Positions 8,554-17,278 of a DNA stretch of 64,000 nt are shown in pieces. Each line of letters starts with the position of its first letter. The stretch's first letter is position 1. The position numbers were made by a program, and so were the translations under genes. Source of the DNA: Nocardiopsis sp. CC223A (GTDB lineage Bacteria > Actinomycetota > Actinomycetes > Streptosporangiales > Streptosporangiaceae). The notes beneath the pieces were generated by a model. That model did no database searches and was not told the DNA's origin. It saw nothing but the letters and a program-made list of their open reading frames with translations. The stretch spans positions 1-64,000 of the forward strand of contig NZ_JASFDV010000022.1 in NCBI RefSeq assembly GCF_030766825.1, read 5' to 3'.

Positions 8554-9645
8554 TCAGCGGACGGATCCGGCGCGCGCCTGCCCGGCGGGCAGCATGCCGT
8601 GGGTCCGGTACCAGGCGCCCATGGCGGTGACCGTCTCGGCGACGGGACGGAACTCCACGCCCAGTTCACGGCGGGCCAGGTCGGAGCTGATGTTGCGCGC
8701 GTCCCCCTCGCGCAGTACCCGAACGCCCTCGCGGGTGGCCGTGGGCTCCCCGCCGCGGATGCGGGCGCTGAGCTCCATGAGGGTCGCGGCCGCGGTGGCC
8801 AGGCCGGCGGGGACCGACCGGGGCGCCCGGACACCGGTCTCCGCCGCGACGGTGTCGGTCAGTGCGGGCAGCGACCGCTTCTCCCCGGCCACCACGTAGC
8901 GGTCGGCGGTGCCCACGCGGGCCGCGGCGACGCAGGCGTAGGCGACGTCGCGGGCGTCCACCACGTAGTTGCGCAGGCGCGGGATGGCCCGGACCCGCCC
9001 CTTGGCCACGTCGAGGAAGAGGCGGCCCGCGGAGGTCGGGCCGGCGTCGCCCGGACCCCACATCCAACCGGGCAGCACCGTGGCGACCCGGGTGGTGCCG
9101 GTCTTGCCGGAGCGGACCATGGCGGCGACCGCCCGGTCGGCGCGCACCTTGCTGGTGGGGTAGGTGTCCGACACCGCGGGCCGCGCGTACTTCTCCGGGG
9201 GCGGGGTGCTCTCGTCGGCGGGGCGCTCGGGCCCGCGCAGGGCCATGGTGTTGATGGACCCGGTGTGCAGGAACACGGGGACCCCGGAGGTGGCGGACGC
9301 GCTCAGGACCTGCTCGGTACCCTGCACGTTGATCCTCTCCAGGGGCCCGGTGCGGGTGGGGTCCTGGAAGTACTCGCGGAAGTAGGCGGCGGTGTGGAAG
9401 ACCTCGTCGATCCCGGTCAGGTGGCCCCGGTAGGTGGCCGGCTCGGTGACGTCGCCGCGGACCAGGTGCAGGCGGGGGTCGTCGGGCAGCAGGCGGCGCG
9501 CCCGCTCCAGGTCCCGGACCAGCGCGACCACCTCCTGGTCCAGGCCGAGGAGGAGTCGGACGATGTTGCCGCCCAGCAGGCCGGTGGCCCCGGTCACCAG
9601 GGAGCGGTCCCGCTTCGGAAGTCGTGGCGTTTCCGTGTCCGCCAT
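8554..9645 (-). CDS. NAD(P)-dependent epimerase/dehydratase family protein (extended SDR)
   Basis: A 363-residue cytosolic extended short-chain dehydrogenase of the dihydroflavonol-reductase/3-beta-HSD type. Visible are the Rossmann motif GATGLLGG near residue 20, the segment VRGDVTEP, and the catalytic YPTSK (YxxxK). The C-terminal part defines the substrate, which cannot be inferred. ATG at 9645 is used. It is divergent from a MarR gene across 69 bp containing an AT-rich imperfect palindrome, so MarR control is likely. It marks the left edge of the accessory stretch after the fadAB pair. Confidence 0.86.
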   Translation of the reverse strand: MADTETPRLPKRDRSLVTGATGLLGGNIVRLLLGLDQEVVALVRDLERARRLLPDDPRLHLVRGDVTEPATYRGHLTGIDEVFHTAAYFREYFQDPTRTGPLERINVQGTEQVLSASATSGVPVFLHTGSINTMALRGPERPADESTPPPEKYARPAVSDTYPTSKVRADRAVAAMVRSGKTGTTRVATVLPGWMWGPGDAGPTSAGRLFLDVAKGRVRAIPRLRNYVVDARDVAYACVAAARVGTADRYVVAGEKRSLPALTDTVAAETGVRAPRSVPAGLATAAATLMELSARIRGGEPTATREGVRVLREGDARNISSDLARRELGVEFRPVAETVTAMGAWYRTHGMLPAGQARAGSVR

Positions 9646-9661
9646 GATGTCACATCCCAAC

Positions 9662-9681
9662 TATCATGTATGCAGATAATA
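9662..9681. promoter_or_regulatory. Imperfect palindrome in the SDR/MarR divergent promoter
   Basis: TATCATGTATGCAGATAATA is an imperfect 20-bp palindrome (outer bases TAT-AT-T and complements pair) in the AT-rich gap between the divergent SDR and marR genes. Size and place suit a MarR dimer operator; binding is inferred. Confidence 0.45.
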
Positions 9682-9714
9682 TTTTCGGCTTATGAATTTC
9701 TAAGGCGGTCCGGT

Positions 9715-10176
9715 ATGGAGAACGCGTCGGGTTGGGGGACACCCCTGTGGCACACGACCGGCTACCGACTGATCAAGTTGGGCGAACTGGTCCAGGCCGT
9801 CACCCTCGACATCTTCGGACCGCAGGAGATCACGGCCCGCCAGTTCCACGTGCTGGCCGCGGCGGAGGAGATGTCCGACCCCTCCCAGAAGGAACTGAGC
9901 CGGGCCCTGGGGGTGGACCCCAACGTGATGGTCGGCCTCATCGACGATCTGGAATCCCGCGGGCTGGCCGAACGCAAGCGCAACCCGAAGGACCGCAGGC
10001 GCTACATCGTGACGCCCACCCCCGAGTCCGCCCTGCTGCTACAGAAGGCCCGTGAGGCGGTGTCCACCGCCGAGGAGGAGTTCTTCGCCCCCCTCTCGCA
10101 GGAGGAGCGCACGGTCCTGCACGCACTCTCGGGGCGGCTGCTGGACTCCCACCCCCGGGTCACCAAACACGAGTGA
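9715..10176 (+). CDS. MarR family transcriptional regulator
   Basis: A 153-residue dimeric winged-helix regulator. The recognition region reads TARQFHVLAAAEE, QKELSRALGVDPNVMVGLIDDLESRGLAERKRNPKDRRRYIVTPT, in which the wing motif DRRRY is typical of MarR. The ATG at 9715 is the first clear start after the palindrome at 9662-9681. It is divergent from the SDR gene, its most likely target. No ligand can be predicted. It ends in a hairpin shared with the convergent MMPL gene. Confidence 0.9.
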   Translation: MENASGWGTPLWHTTGYRLIKLGELVQAVTLDIFGPQEITARQFHVLAAAEEMSDPSQKELSRALGVDPNVMVGLIDDLESRGLAERKRNPKDRRRYIVTPTPESALLLQKAREAVSTAEEEFFAPLSQEERTVLHALSGRLLDSHPRVTKHE

Positions 10177-10183
10177 CCCGGGG

Positions 10184-10211
10184 CCGCCGGGGGCGGGACG
10201 GCCCCCGGCGG
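10184..10211. terminator. Hairpin between marR and the MMPL operon
   Basis: An 11-bp perfect stem (CCGCCGGGGGC and its complement) with a 6-nt loop, between convergent genes. Confidence 0.65.
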
Positions 10212-10220
10212 TGCGTCCGG

Positions 10221-12449
10221 CTACTCCGAGATGCCGAACCGGGCGTGCAGCCTCTTGAGCGGCGCGGGCGCCCACCAGTTGGCGTCGCCCGCCAGGCGCA
10301 TGAACACCGGCACCAGCACCCCGCGGATCAGCGTGGCGTCCACGATGATCACCACCGCCATCCCGATCGCCAGCATCATCAGGTAGAGCACGTCGGACAC
10401 CGCGTAGGTGGCGAACGACGCGGCCAGGATGACCGCCGCCGCCGTGACCAGCGGACCGCTGCGCTGTAGCCCGGCCGCGACCGCGCGGGTGTTGTCCCCG
10501 GTCAGGTCGTACTCCTCCTTGATCCGGGACATCATGAACACCTCGTAGTCCATGGAGAGCCCGAACGCGATGCAGAACATCAGGATCGGGAAGGTCGTCT
10601 CCAGGGTCCCGTTGGCGGTGAACCCGAGCAGCCCGGACAGGTTGCCCTCCTGGAAGATCCAGACCATCACGCCGAACATCACCGCGAGGCTGAGCACGTT
10701 GAGCACGATCGCCTTGGCCGGCAGCAGCAGGCTCCCGGTCATGAGGAACAGCAGGACGAACGTGATGGCCAGGATGAGCCCGAACACCAGGGGCACCTGT
10801 CCCAGCAGCGCCGCACGGAAGTCGGCGAGGTCGGCCGGGTAGCCGCCGATCTCGGCGGCGGCCGGTGCGGGCACGTCCCGGATGCGCTCGATCAGGTCGG
10901 CGCCGTCGGAGATCGCCTCGGTCTCGGGCACCACGGAGAACCATGTGGCCTCGGCCGAACCGAACCGTTCCTGAGCGCCCGGCTCGGCGTCCGCCACCTG
11001 CTGCCCGTCCACGTACCGCCCGGTGAGGGCGTCCACCTGGTAGACGCCCTCCACCCGGGACAGCTCGGCCGCGTAGTCGCTCGCGGACGCGCCCTCGGCC
11101 TCGGCGGCCGGCAGGTCGACGATCACCTGGACCGCGTCCATCTCCTCCTGGGCGAACCCGGTCTCGATCTGGTCCTGCACGTCGCGGCTGGAGTTGCCCT
11201 GGGGCAGCACCCGGGCGTCGGGCAGGCCGAAGTTCAGCCCCAGGGCCGGGGCGGCCAGCACCAGGACGACGATCAGGGCGGGCAGTCCCCACAGCACGGG
11301 GCGGCGCATCATCCGCAGGGCGGTGTCGTGCCACCAGCCGCGGTCGGGGTCGGGCTCGCGCTTGGGCCGGACCCGGTGCCCGATCTTGGCCAGCGCCGCG
11401 GGCAGGATGACCAGGGAGGCGAACACCGAGGTCACCACCGTGCCCATGCCGGAGTAGGCGAAGGACTGTAGGAACGGGAACGGGAAGAGCATCAGGCACG
11501 ACAGCGCGACGGCGACGGTCAGGCCGCTGAACGCGACGGTGCGCCCGGCCTTGGCGACCGCGGTCGCGACGGCGTCGGGGACCTCCCGGCCGCGGGCCAG
11601 CTCCTCCCGGAACCGGTTGATGATGAAGAGGCTGTAGTCGACGCCCAGGCCCACGCCCATGACCAGGGTGAGGTTGGCGGCGAAGGTGGACACGTCGGTG
11701 ATGTAGGTGACCCCGCGCAGCAGGGCCAGCGTGGTGATCACCGAGAACAGGCCCATGCCCAGGGTGAGCGCGGCCACCGAGAACCGCCGGTAGATGACGA
11801 ACAGCAGCACGAACACCAGCGGGAAGATGATCGCCTCGGCGAGCAGGAAGTCCGCCTGGGCCTGTTGGGCGGCCTGGCGGAAGATCTCGTCGCCGCCGCC
11901 GACCTCCACCCGCAGGATGTCGTCCTCACGGGTGAAGTCCGGGGAGATCTCGCCCAGCGCGGTGCGGGCCTCGGTGACGCTCCCCTCCATGCGCACGGTG
12001 ATGAGCGCCTGGGAGCCGTCCTCGGAGCGCATCGCCGGGGAGTCGCCGCGGCCCCAGTAGGAGGCGGTCTCGGCGACGCCCTCCCGGGCGGCCAGTTCGT
12101 CCTCCAGGGCGGTGGCGGCCTCGACCACGGCCGGGTCGTCCACGTCGCCGTCCTGGGCGGTCACCAGGAGCAGGAAGTGGTGCTTGCCGGTGCCGAAACC
12201 CTCCTCCAGACGCTGTTCCACCAGTGCCGACTCCGAGCCCGGGCTCTCGAAGCGGCTCAGCAGCAGCCGGTCCATCGTGCCCGCGGCCAGGAACACCCCC
12301 AGCAACGTCAGGACGATCGCCAGGATGATGACCCGGCCCGGGCGACGGGCCAGGCCCTCCCCCAGGCGGGCCAGCAGGGGCGGGCGCTCCGGCGGGCCGC
12401 CGGTGCCGCCGGCGCCCGGGGGTGAGGCGGTGGTCGATGAGGTTGCCAT
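10221..12449 (-). CDS. MMPL family RND transporter (second of the operon)
   Basis: A 742-residue inner-membrane transporter of the MMPL branch of the RND superfamily, likely exporting a lipid or hydrophobic metabolite with proton motive force. There are two homologous halves, each with one membrane span, a large extracytoplasmic domain and five further spans. Marker segments are LVMGVGLGVDYSLFIINRFREE in half one and FCIAFGLSMDYEVFMMSRIKEE in half two (the Asp-Tyr proton relay region). ATG at 12449 follows GGAAGGCGAGAG. It starts 20 bp after the upstream hydrolase, so it is the last gene of a four-gene operon beginning at 17134. Substrate unknown. Confidence 0.92.
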   Translation of the reverse strand: MATSSTTASPPGAGGTGGPPERPPLLARLGEGLARRPGRVIILAIVLTLLGVFLAAGTMDRLLLSRFESPGSESALVEQRLEEGFGTGKHHFLLLVTAQDGDVDDPAVVEAATALEDELAAREGVAETASYWGRGDSPAMRSEDGSQALITVRMEGSVTEARTALGEISPDFTREDDILRVEVGGGDEIFRQAAQQAQADFLLAEAIIFPLVFVLLFVIYRRFSVAALTLGMGLFSVITTLALLRGVTYITDVSTFAANLTLVMGVGLGVDYSLFIINRFREELARGREVPDAVATAVAKAGRTVAFSGLTVAVALSCLMLFPFPFLQSFAYSGMGTVVTSVFASLVILPAALAKIGHRVRPKREPDPDRGWWHDTALRMMRRPVLWGLPALIVVLVLAAPALGLNFGLPDARVLPQGNSSRDVQDQIETGFAQEEMDAVQVIVDLPAAEAEGASASDYAAELSRVEGVYQVDALTGRYVDGQQVADAEPGAQERFGSAEATWFSVVPETEAISDGADLIERIRDVPAPAAAEIGGYPADLADFRAALLGQVPLVFGLILAITFVLLFLMTGSLLLPAKAIVLNVLSLAVMFGVMVWIFQEGNLSGLLGFTANGTLETTFPILMFCIAFGLSMDYEVFMMSRIKEEYDLTGDNTRAVAAGLQRSGPLVTAAAVILAASFATYAVSDVLYLMMLAIGMAVVIIVDATLIRGVLVPVFMRLAGDANWWAPAPLKRLHARFGISE

Positions 12450-12469
12450 GGTGCTCTCGCCTTCCAGGG

Positions 12470-13645
12470 TCAGGACGTGGGGGCGTGCCGGTCCATCCAC
12501 TCGGCCGCCGTGTCGTACAGGAGTTCCGCGCCGGCGTCGATGGTGACGAAGTGCCCGGCGTCGGTGAGGGTCGTCTCGGTGACCTCGGGGCTGGAGGTGA
12601 ACAGACCCGGGTAGCCCTCGACCCCCTGGCGCAGCACGTCGTGGGCGCCGAAGACCAGGTGGACGGGGACGTCGATCTCACCGATCAGGTCGAGGTCGTA
12701 GAGGATCGCCATGGGCTCGGAGACCATGACCCCGCACGGGTTGCGGCCCCACAGCCCTTCGATCTGGGCGACGACGGCCGGGTCGGCGTGCGGGCCGAGC
12801 CCGCCCTCGGTGAAGTCCTCCAGGGTGGGGTCGAAGTACACGTAGCCGCGGGGGTCGCCCGGGGACTCGTGCTCCTCGCCGCCCTCCAGGCAGGTGCGGT
12901 AGGCGGTGAGGAACCGGCGGTTGGTGTCGTCGGTGATGCCGACGGCGGCCCAGCCGGTGAGCAGCAGCCCGTCCACGCCGCCGAAGGAGACCGCCACGCT
13001 CTCGGCGACCAGGGCGCCGCTGGAGTGGCCGCCCAGGACGACGGTGTCGAAGGACACCGGGTCCTCGCCCTCGACCTCGTAGTCGCCCGCGCGCAGCTGT
13101 TCGACCACTTGGTGGGCGATGTCGGCGTGGGCGCCGCTACAGCTGGCGAACCCCTCGGGGATGTCGCTGGAGCCGTAGCCGAGGCGGTCGATGGTGACCG
13201 AGGCGTGCCCGCGTGCGGCGAGTTCGTTGACGTAGTTGCGGCCCTCGACGTCCAGGCGCCAGATCCATTCGCCGGTGTTGGTGCCGTGGACGAGCAGGGC
13301 GACGGCGGGCGCGTCGGCGGACAGGGCCGCTTCGGGGGCGGTCAGGTGTCCCCGGACCGTGTACTCCTCGCCGTCGGCGGAGCACTGGCCGCGGGTGCGG
13401 TTGACGTTGTCGACGGTGAACTCGACGGCCAGGTCCACGACGCCGGGCGGGGTCACGGCCGGTTCGCGGGGGGTCTCGGGGGCGGCCGGGGCCGCGGCGG
13501 CGGGTGCCGCGGCCGCGGGTGCGGCGGTGTGCTCCGCGGCGGCCGCGCTCGTGGCCACCGCGGCGGTGAGCAGGAGGGAGGCCGCCAGGGCCGCGGCGCG
13601 CAGGCGGCGGGACGGGCGGCGCGGGGGCGCTCCGGTGGTGTTCAC
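12470..13645 (-). CDS. Secreted alpha/beta hydrolase (active-site triad intact)
   Basis: A 391-residue exported alpha/beta hydrolase. The N-terminus (RRLRAAALAASLLLTAAVATSAAAA) is a signal peptide, followed by an Ala/Pro-rich linker. The fold shows LLVHGTNTG (oxyanion region, about 118), the nucleophile elbow GGHSSGAL with Ser208, an acid near Asp336 (FGAHDVL) and His365 (DAGHF). Several Cys residues suggest disulfides. The GTG start overlaps the upstream paralog's stop by 4 bp (GTGA), so the two are translationally coupled; an MMPL gene follows 20 bp later. It probably acts outside the cell on an ester or lipid linked to the flanking exporters, but this is inference. Confidence 0.87.
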   Translation of the reverse strand: MNTTGAPPRRPSRRLRAAALAASLLLTAAVATSAAAAEHTAAPAAAAPAAAAPAAPETPREPAVTPPGVVDLAVEFTVDNVNRTRGQCSADGEEYTVRGHLTAPEAALSADAPAVALLVHGTNTGEWIWRLDVEGRNYVNELAARGHASVTIDRLGYGSSDIPEGFASCSGAHADIAHQVVEQLRAGDYEVEGEDPVSFDTVVLGGHSSGALVAESVAVSFGGVDGLLLTGWAAVGITDDTNRRFLTAYRTCLEGGEEHESPGDPRGYVYFDPTLEDFTEGGLGPHADPAVVAQIEGLWGRNPCGVMVSEPMAILYDLDLIGEIDVPVHLVFGAHDVLRQGVEGYPGLFTSSPEVTETTLTDAGHFVTIDAGAELLYDTAAEWMDRHAPTS

Positions 13646-14820
13646 CGCTGTTCCTCCAGCCAGTCGGCCAGGGCCGTGCGCAGTTCGGCCGCCCCGGGTT
13701 CGAGGACGAGGTAGTGGCCCGCGTCGGCCACGGTGACGGTCTCGGTGTCGGATGCCCCGGTGAAGAGCCCGACGTGGTCGGCGCCGTCGGACACGCGCGT
13801 GTCGGCGTCGGCGAAGGCGAACAGCACGGGCACCTCGATGCGGTGGAGGTTGCGGGTGTCGGTGGCCAGCGCCTCGACCTGGGTGCCCAGGTCGCCGCAG
13901 GGCGTGCGGGACTGGAGGTCGGCGGCCAGGGCGGCGACCGGGGTCGCGGGGTCGCTGAAGTTGGCCCGGGTGTAGGAGGTGCGGCCGACGTCCACGTAGG
14001 TGTATCCGGCCGCGTCCGCACCGTCCGGGTCGGGCGGTCCGGCCTCGGCGTCGGCGGGCACGCCGCCCTGCATGCAGGAGGCCAGGCCGCCGAAGAAGCG
14101 GGCGTTGGCGCGGTCGGTCACCCCGGTGCCGCTCCAGCCCAGGAGGGCCAGGGCGTCGGGGGCCGCCGGGCCGTCGAACGAGTAGGCGGTGATCTGCGCG
14201 ATCTGGGCGCCGCTGTGGTGCCCGGCCAGGACGACGGTGTCGAAGGCGGGGGGCTCGTCGGGCCCCGGGCCGGTGGCGCCGCCCTCCCCCAGGGTGTAGT
14301 CGCCCGTGCGGACCTGCTCGATGACCTGCGCGGTCATGTCGGCCTGCGAGCCCAGGCACATGGCCAGGCCGTCGGGCCGCTCCCCGCCGTAGCCGAGCCG
14401 GTCCAGGGTCAGGGAGACGCCGCCCAGCAGCGCCATCTCCTCGGTGTGGTGGTATCCGGGCTCGTCCAGCCGCCAGAACCACTCCCCCGCCGCCTGTCCG
14501 TGCTGGTAGACGGTGACGGCGGGGTCGTCCTGCTCCAGTGCCTCGGCGGGGCCGGTGAGGTGTCCCCGGAGGGTGTACTCCTCGCCGTCGCTGTTGCAGG
14601 GCAGCCGCGAGTCGTTGCGGTTGACGACGGTGAAGCTCACCGGGACGTCGACGATGCCCGCGTCGGCCATGCGCTCGGCGGTGGCCTGCGCCCGCTCCCG
14701 GGCGGTGGGCTCGGGTGCGGCGGCCGGCCCGTCCTCTCCCGAGGGGAGCAGGACCAGCGCGGCGGCGACCGACGCGGCGACCGCGCCCACGGCGATCAGG
14801 GTGTTCCTAGTCCCGGGCAC
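13642..14820 (-). CDS. Membrane-anchored or secreted alpha/beta hydrolase paralog with altered nucleophile
   Basis: A 392-residue paralog of the next gene (shared SDGEEYTxRGHLT, GEWxWRLD, LDRLGYG and DTVVLxGHxSGA). Residues 7-26 form a signal anchor or signal peptide. Where the paralog has GHSSG, this protein has GHHSG: the nucleophile Ser is His202, with a Ser one place later. The His of the triad (DAGHY) and an Asp-rich segment (ADADTRVSD) remain. It may therefore be inactive, or use a shifted Ser. The GTG at 14820 follows GGAGGTGGCCC and overlaps the MMPL stop by 14 bp; an ATG at 14856 is less likely. Part of the MMPL-hydrolase-hydrolase-MMPL operon. Confidence 0.85.
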   Translation of the reverse strand: MPGTRNTLIAVGAVAASVAAALVLLPSGEDGPAAAPEPTARERAQATAERMADAGIVDVPVSFTVVNRNDSRLPCNSDGEEYTLRGHLTGPAEALEQDDPAVTVYQHGQAAGEWFWRLDEPGYHHTEEMALLGGVSLTLDRLGYGGERPDGLAMCLGSQADMTAQVIEQVRTGDYTLGEGGATGPGPDEPPAFDTVVLAGHHSGAQIAQITAYSFDGPAAPDALALLGWSGTGVTDRANARFFGGLASCMQGGVPADAEAGPPDPDGADAAGYTYVDVGRTSYTRANFSDPATPVAALAADLQSRTPCGDLGTQVEALATDTRNLHRIEVPVLFAFADADTRVSDGADHVGLFTGASDTETVTVADAGHYLVLEPGAAELRTALADWLEEQR

Positions 14821-17134
14821 GGGCCACCTCCGCGGTCTCTCGGGCGGGTTCGGCACCGTGTCCGGGTACCGGGGTCCGCGCGGGCTCCTCGGGAGTCCGC
14901 GGGTCAGCGGGGGCGCGGCCGGGTTCGGCGGCGTTCTCGCCCAGGGTGGCGTCGAAGATCCGGTGGAGCCGGCGCAGCGGTCCGGGCGCCCACCAGGTGG
15001 CGCGGCCGGTCATGCGCAGGACCGAGGGCACCAGGAGGCAGCGCACGACGGTCGCGTCGGCGATGACGGCCAGGGCCACGCCCCAGCCGAGCATCATCGT
15101 GTTGGTCACCCGGGAGGCGCCGATGACGATGAGGACGACCGCCAGGGCGACCGCGGCGGCGGTGATGATGCCGCCGGTGCGCCGGAGCCCGAGTTCGACG
15201 GCCGTGCGGTGGTCGCCGGTGCGGTCGTACTCCTCGCGCATCCGGGACAGCAGGAAGACCCCGTAGTCCATGGACAGTCCGAAGGCGATGCAGAACATGA
15301 GCACCGGCAGGGCCGTGTCGATGAACCCCGTCGGGGTGAACCCGAGCAGTCCGGAGAGGTTGCCGTCCTGGAACACCCAGACGACGGCTCCGAACATGGC
15401 GGTCAGGCTGAGCGCGTTGAACAGCACCGACAGCAGGGGCAGGAGAACGCTTCCGGTGAGCAGGTAGACCAGGACCAGCATGCCGACGACGACCACGGCC
15501 AGGGTGGCCGGGACGCGCTCGGCGATGGCCGCCTGGGCGTCCACGACCGCGGCGGCCTGGCCGGTGACCGAGACCTCCAGGGACGTGTCGACCGCGCGGA
15601 TGTCGCGGACCAGGTTCTGGCTCTCCAGGGAGATGTCCTCGACCTCCGCGTCCGGGACGACCTGGATGTAGGCCAGGTCCTCGGACTCGCGCAGGGCGTC
15701 CACGGGGGTGCGCTCGCGCAGGTGGGCGCCGTCGATGTGGACGCCCAGCGGGGAGCGGACCTCCGCGACGTGGTCCAGGCGCGAGAGGGCGGCGGCGTAG
15801 TCGTCCAGCAGTCCGGTGTCGGTGTCCTGCGGGGCCTGGTGGACGAGCACGTCGACGGCGCCGGTGGCGGTGGAGCCGAAGTCCGTGCGGATGGTGTCCA
15901 TGACCTCGCGCGACTCGACCCCGGCGGGCAGTTGGCGGTCGTCGGCCATGCCGAACTCCACCCGCAGGAAGGGCAGCCCGACCGCGATCAGCAGGGCCAG
16001 GGCGATCAGGGCGAACACCGGTGCCCGCCCCATGACCGCCCGGGTCAGCCGGCCCCAGCGCCGGTCGGCGGCCTCCTCCGGGGAGAGGGCCGAGCCCCGG
16101 CGCAGCAGGCGGCGGGGGTCCAGCGCGTTGACGCGCGGGCCCAGCAGGGTGAGCACGGCCGGCAGGACGACCAGGGAGGTCAGGGCGGCCAGCAGCACCA
16201 CGGTCACGCCGGAGTAGGCGAAGGAGCGCAGGAAGTACAGGGGGAAGAACAGCATCGCGGCCAGGGCGGCCGAGATGGCCAGGGCGGAGAAGACGACGGT
16301 GCGCCCCGCGGTGCGGACGGTGGTGAGCGTGGCCTGCGCCGGCGGGGCGCCGGTCGCGAGTTCGGCCCGGAAGCGGCGGACCATGAGCAGGGCGTAGTCG
16401 ATGGACAGGCCCAGGCCGAGCGCGATGGTGAGGTTCTGAGCGAAGACCGATACGTCGGTGAATCCGGCGATCGCCCACAGCACCGCGTTGGTGCCGATGA
16501 TGGACACCACCCCGACCAGCAGGGGCAGGGACGCCGAGACGACGCTGCCGTAGACCCACACGAGGATGAGCAGCGTCAGGGGCAGGGCGATCATCTCCGA
16601 GCGGACCAGGTCCTCGGCGATGGTGGTCTCGATGTCGTTGAGGACGGCGGTCTGTCCGCCGACGCCGACGGTGAGGGGCCCGTGGTCGCCGCCGTAGCGT
16701 TCGGCGAGGTCGGCCACGGCCGCGCCCGCCTCGGCCTCGGTGCCGGACACGTGCGCGGCGATGAGCGCGCGGGTGCCGTCGTCGGACTTCAGTTCCTCGG
16801 AGCCGGTCTGCCAGTAGGAGGTGACCCCGGCGACACCGTCCTCGTAGGCCAGCCCCTCGGCCAGGCCCAGGGCGCGGGCGGCGGCCTCGCGGTCGTCCAC
16901 CCCGGCCTCGGCGGTCACCAGGAGGATCAGGTTGGGCCGGCTGTCGGGGAAGTGCTCCTCCAGGATCTCGGCGGCCCGGGCCGATTCCGAGGAGGGGTCC
17001 TCGGTGCCCTGGCCCGCCCGGAGGCGGTCGGCGACACCGGAGCCCAGGACCACCGCGCCGATCACGGCGAGGAGTGCGGTCGCCAGGACCCACCAGGGCC
17101 TGCGCGTGGTGAGCCGGGTCAGTGCGTCGAGCAT
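14807..17134 (-). CDS. MMPL family RND transporter (first of the operon)
   Basis: A 775-residue MMPL/RND inner-membrane exporter with two repeated halves. The first span starts at WWVLATALLAVIGAVVL; half one carries TIALGLGLSIDYALLMVRRF and half two FCIAFGLSMDYGVFLLSRMREE. Extracytoplasmic domains lie between spans 1-2 and 7-8. The C-terminus ends in a charged Pro/Glu-rich cytosolic tail (about the last 45 residues). ATG at 17134. It leads a four-gene operon with two hydrolases and a second MMPL gene. The upstream 144-bp gap has its own promoter-like sequence, so it need not depend on readthrough from the FAD monooxygenase gene. Substrate unknown. Confidence 0.92.
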   Translation of the reverse strand: MLDALTRLTTRRPWWVLATALLAVIGAVVLGSGVADRLRAGQGTEDPSSESARAAEILEEHFPDSRPNLILLVTAEAGVDDREAAARALGLAEGLAYEDGVAGVTSYWQTGSEELKSDDGTRALIAAHVSGTEAEAGAAVADLAERYGGDHGPLTVGVGGQTAVLNDIETTIAEDLVRSEMIALPLTLLILVWVYGSVVSASLPLLVGVVSIIGTNAVLWAIAGFTDVSVFAQNLTIALGLGLSIDYALLMVRRFRAELATGAPPAQATLTTVRTAGRTVVFSALAISAALAAMLFFPLYFLRSFAYSGVTVVLLAALTSLVVLPAVLTLLGPRVNALDPRRLLRRGSALSPEEAADRRWGRLTRAVMGRAPVFALIALALLIAVGLPFLRVEFGMADDRQLPAGVESREVMDTIRTDFGSTATGAVDVLVHQAPQDTDTGLLDDYAAALSRLDHVAEVRSPLGVHIDGAHLRERTPVDALRESEDLAYIQVVPDAEVEDISLESQNLVRDIRAVDTSLEVSVTGQAAAVVDAQAAIAERVPATLAVVVVGMLVLVYLLTGSVLLPLLSVLFNALSLTAMFGAVVWVFQDGNLSGLLGFTPTGFIDTALPVLMFCIAFGLSMDYGVFLLSRMREEYDRTGDHRTAVELGLRRTGGIITAAAVALAVVLIVIGASRVTNTMMLGWGVALAVIADATVVRCLLVPSVLRMTGRATWWAPGPLRRLHRIFDATLGENAAEPGRAPADPRTPEEPARTPVPGHGAEPARETAEVARARD

Positions 17135-17220
17135 CGTGTCACCCCCGTTCGTCGTTCGCGGGCGGAACCGCCGATGGCGACCGGAGTCCTCCGGCCGCCA
17201 TCACGGGTGCCGTCGCCGCC

Positions 17221-17257
17221 ACAGTACTGTATAAACATGCGACGATCATCAACCTAA
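17221..17257 (-). promoter_or_regulatory. Probable promoter/operator of the MMPL-hydrolase operon
   Basis: On the minus strand TTAGGT and TATACA are separated by 18 bp, an acceptable -35/-10 pair. The spacer holds CGATCATC in plus-strand sense (17243-17250), the same 8-mer found in the afsA/SARP gap. A perfect 10-bp palindrome ACAGTACTGT (17221-17230) overlaps the -10 and start region. Regulation here is inferred. Confidence 0.45.
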
Positions 17258-17278
17258 ACGATAGGATTCACATATCAT

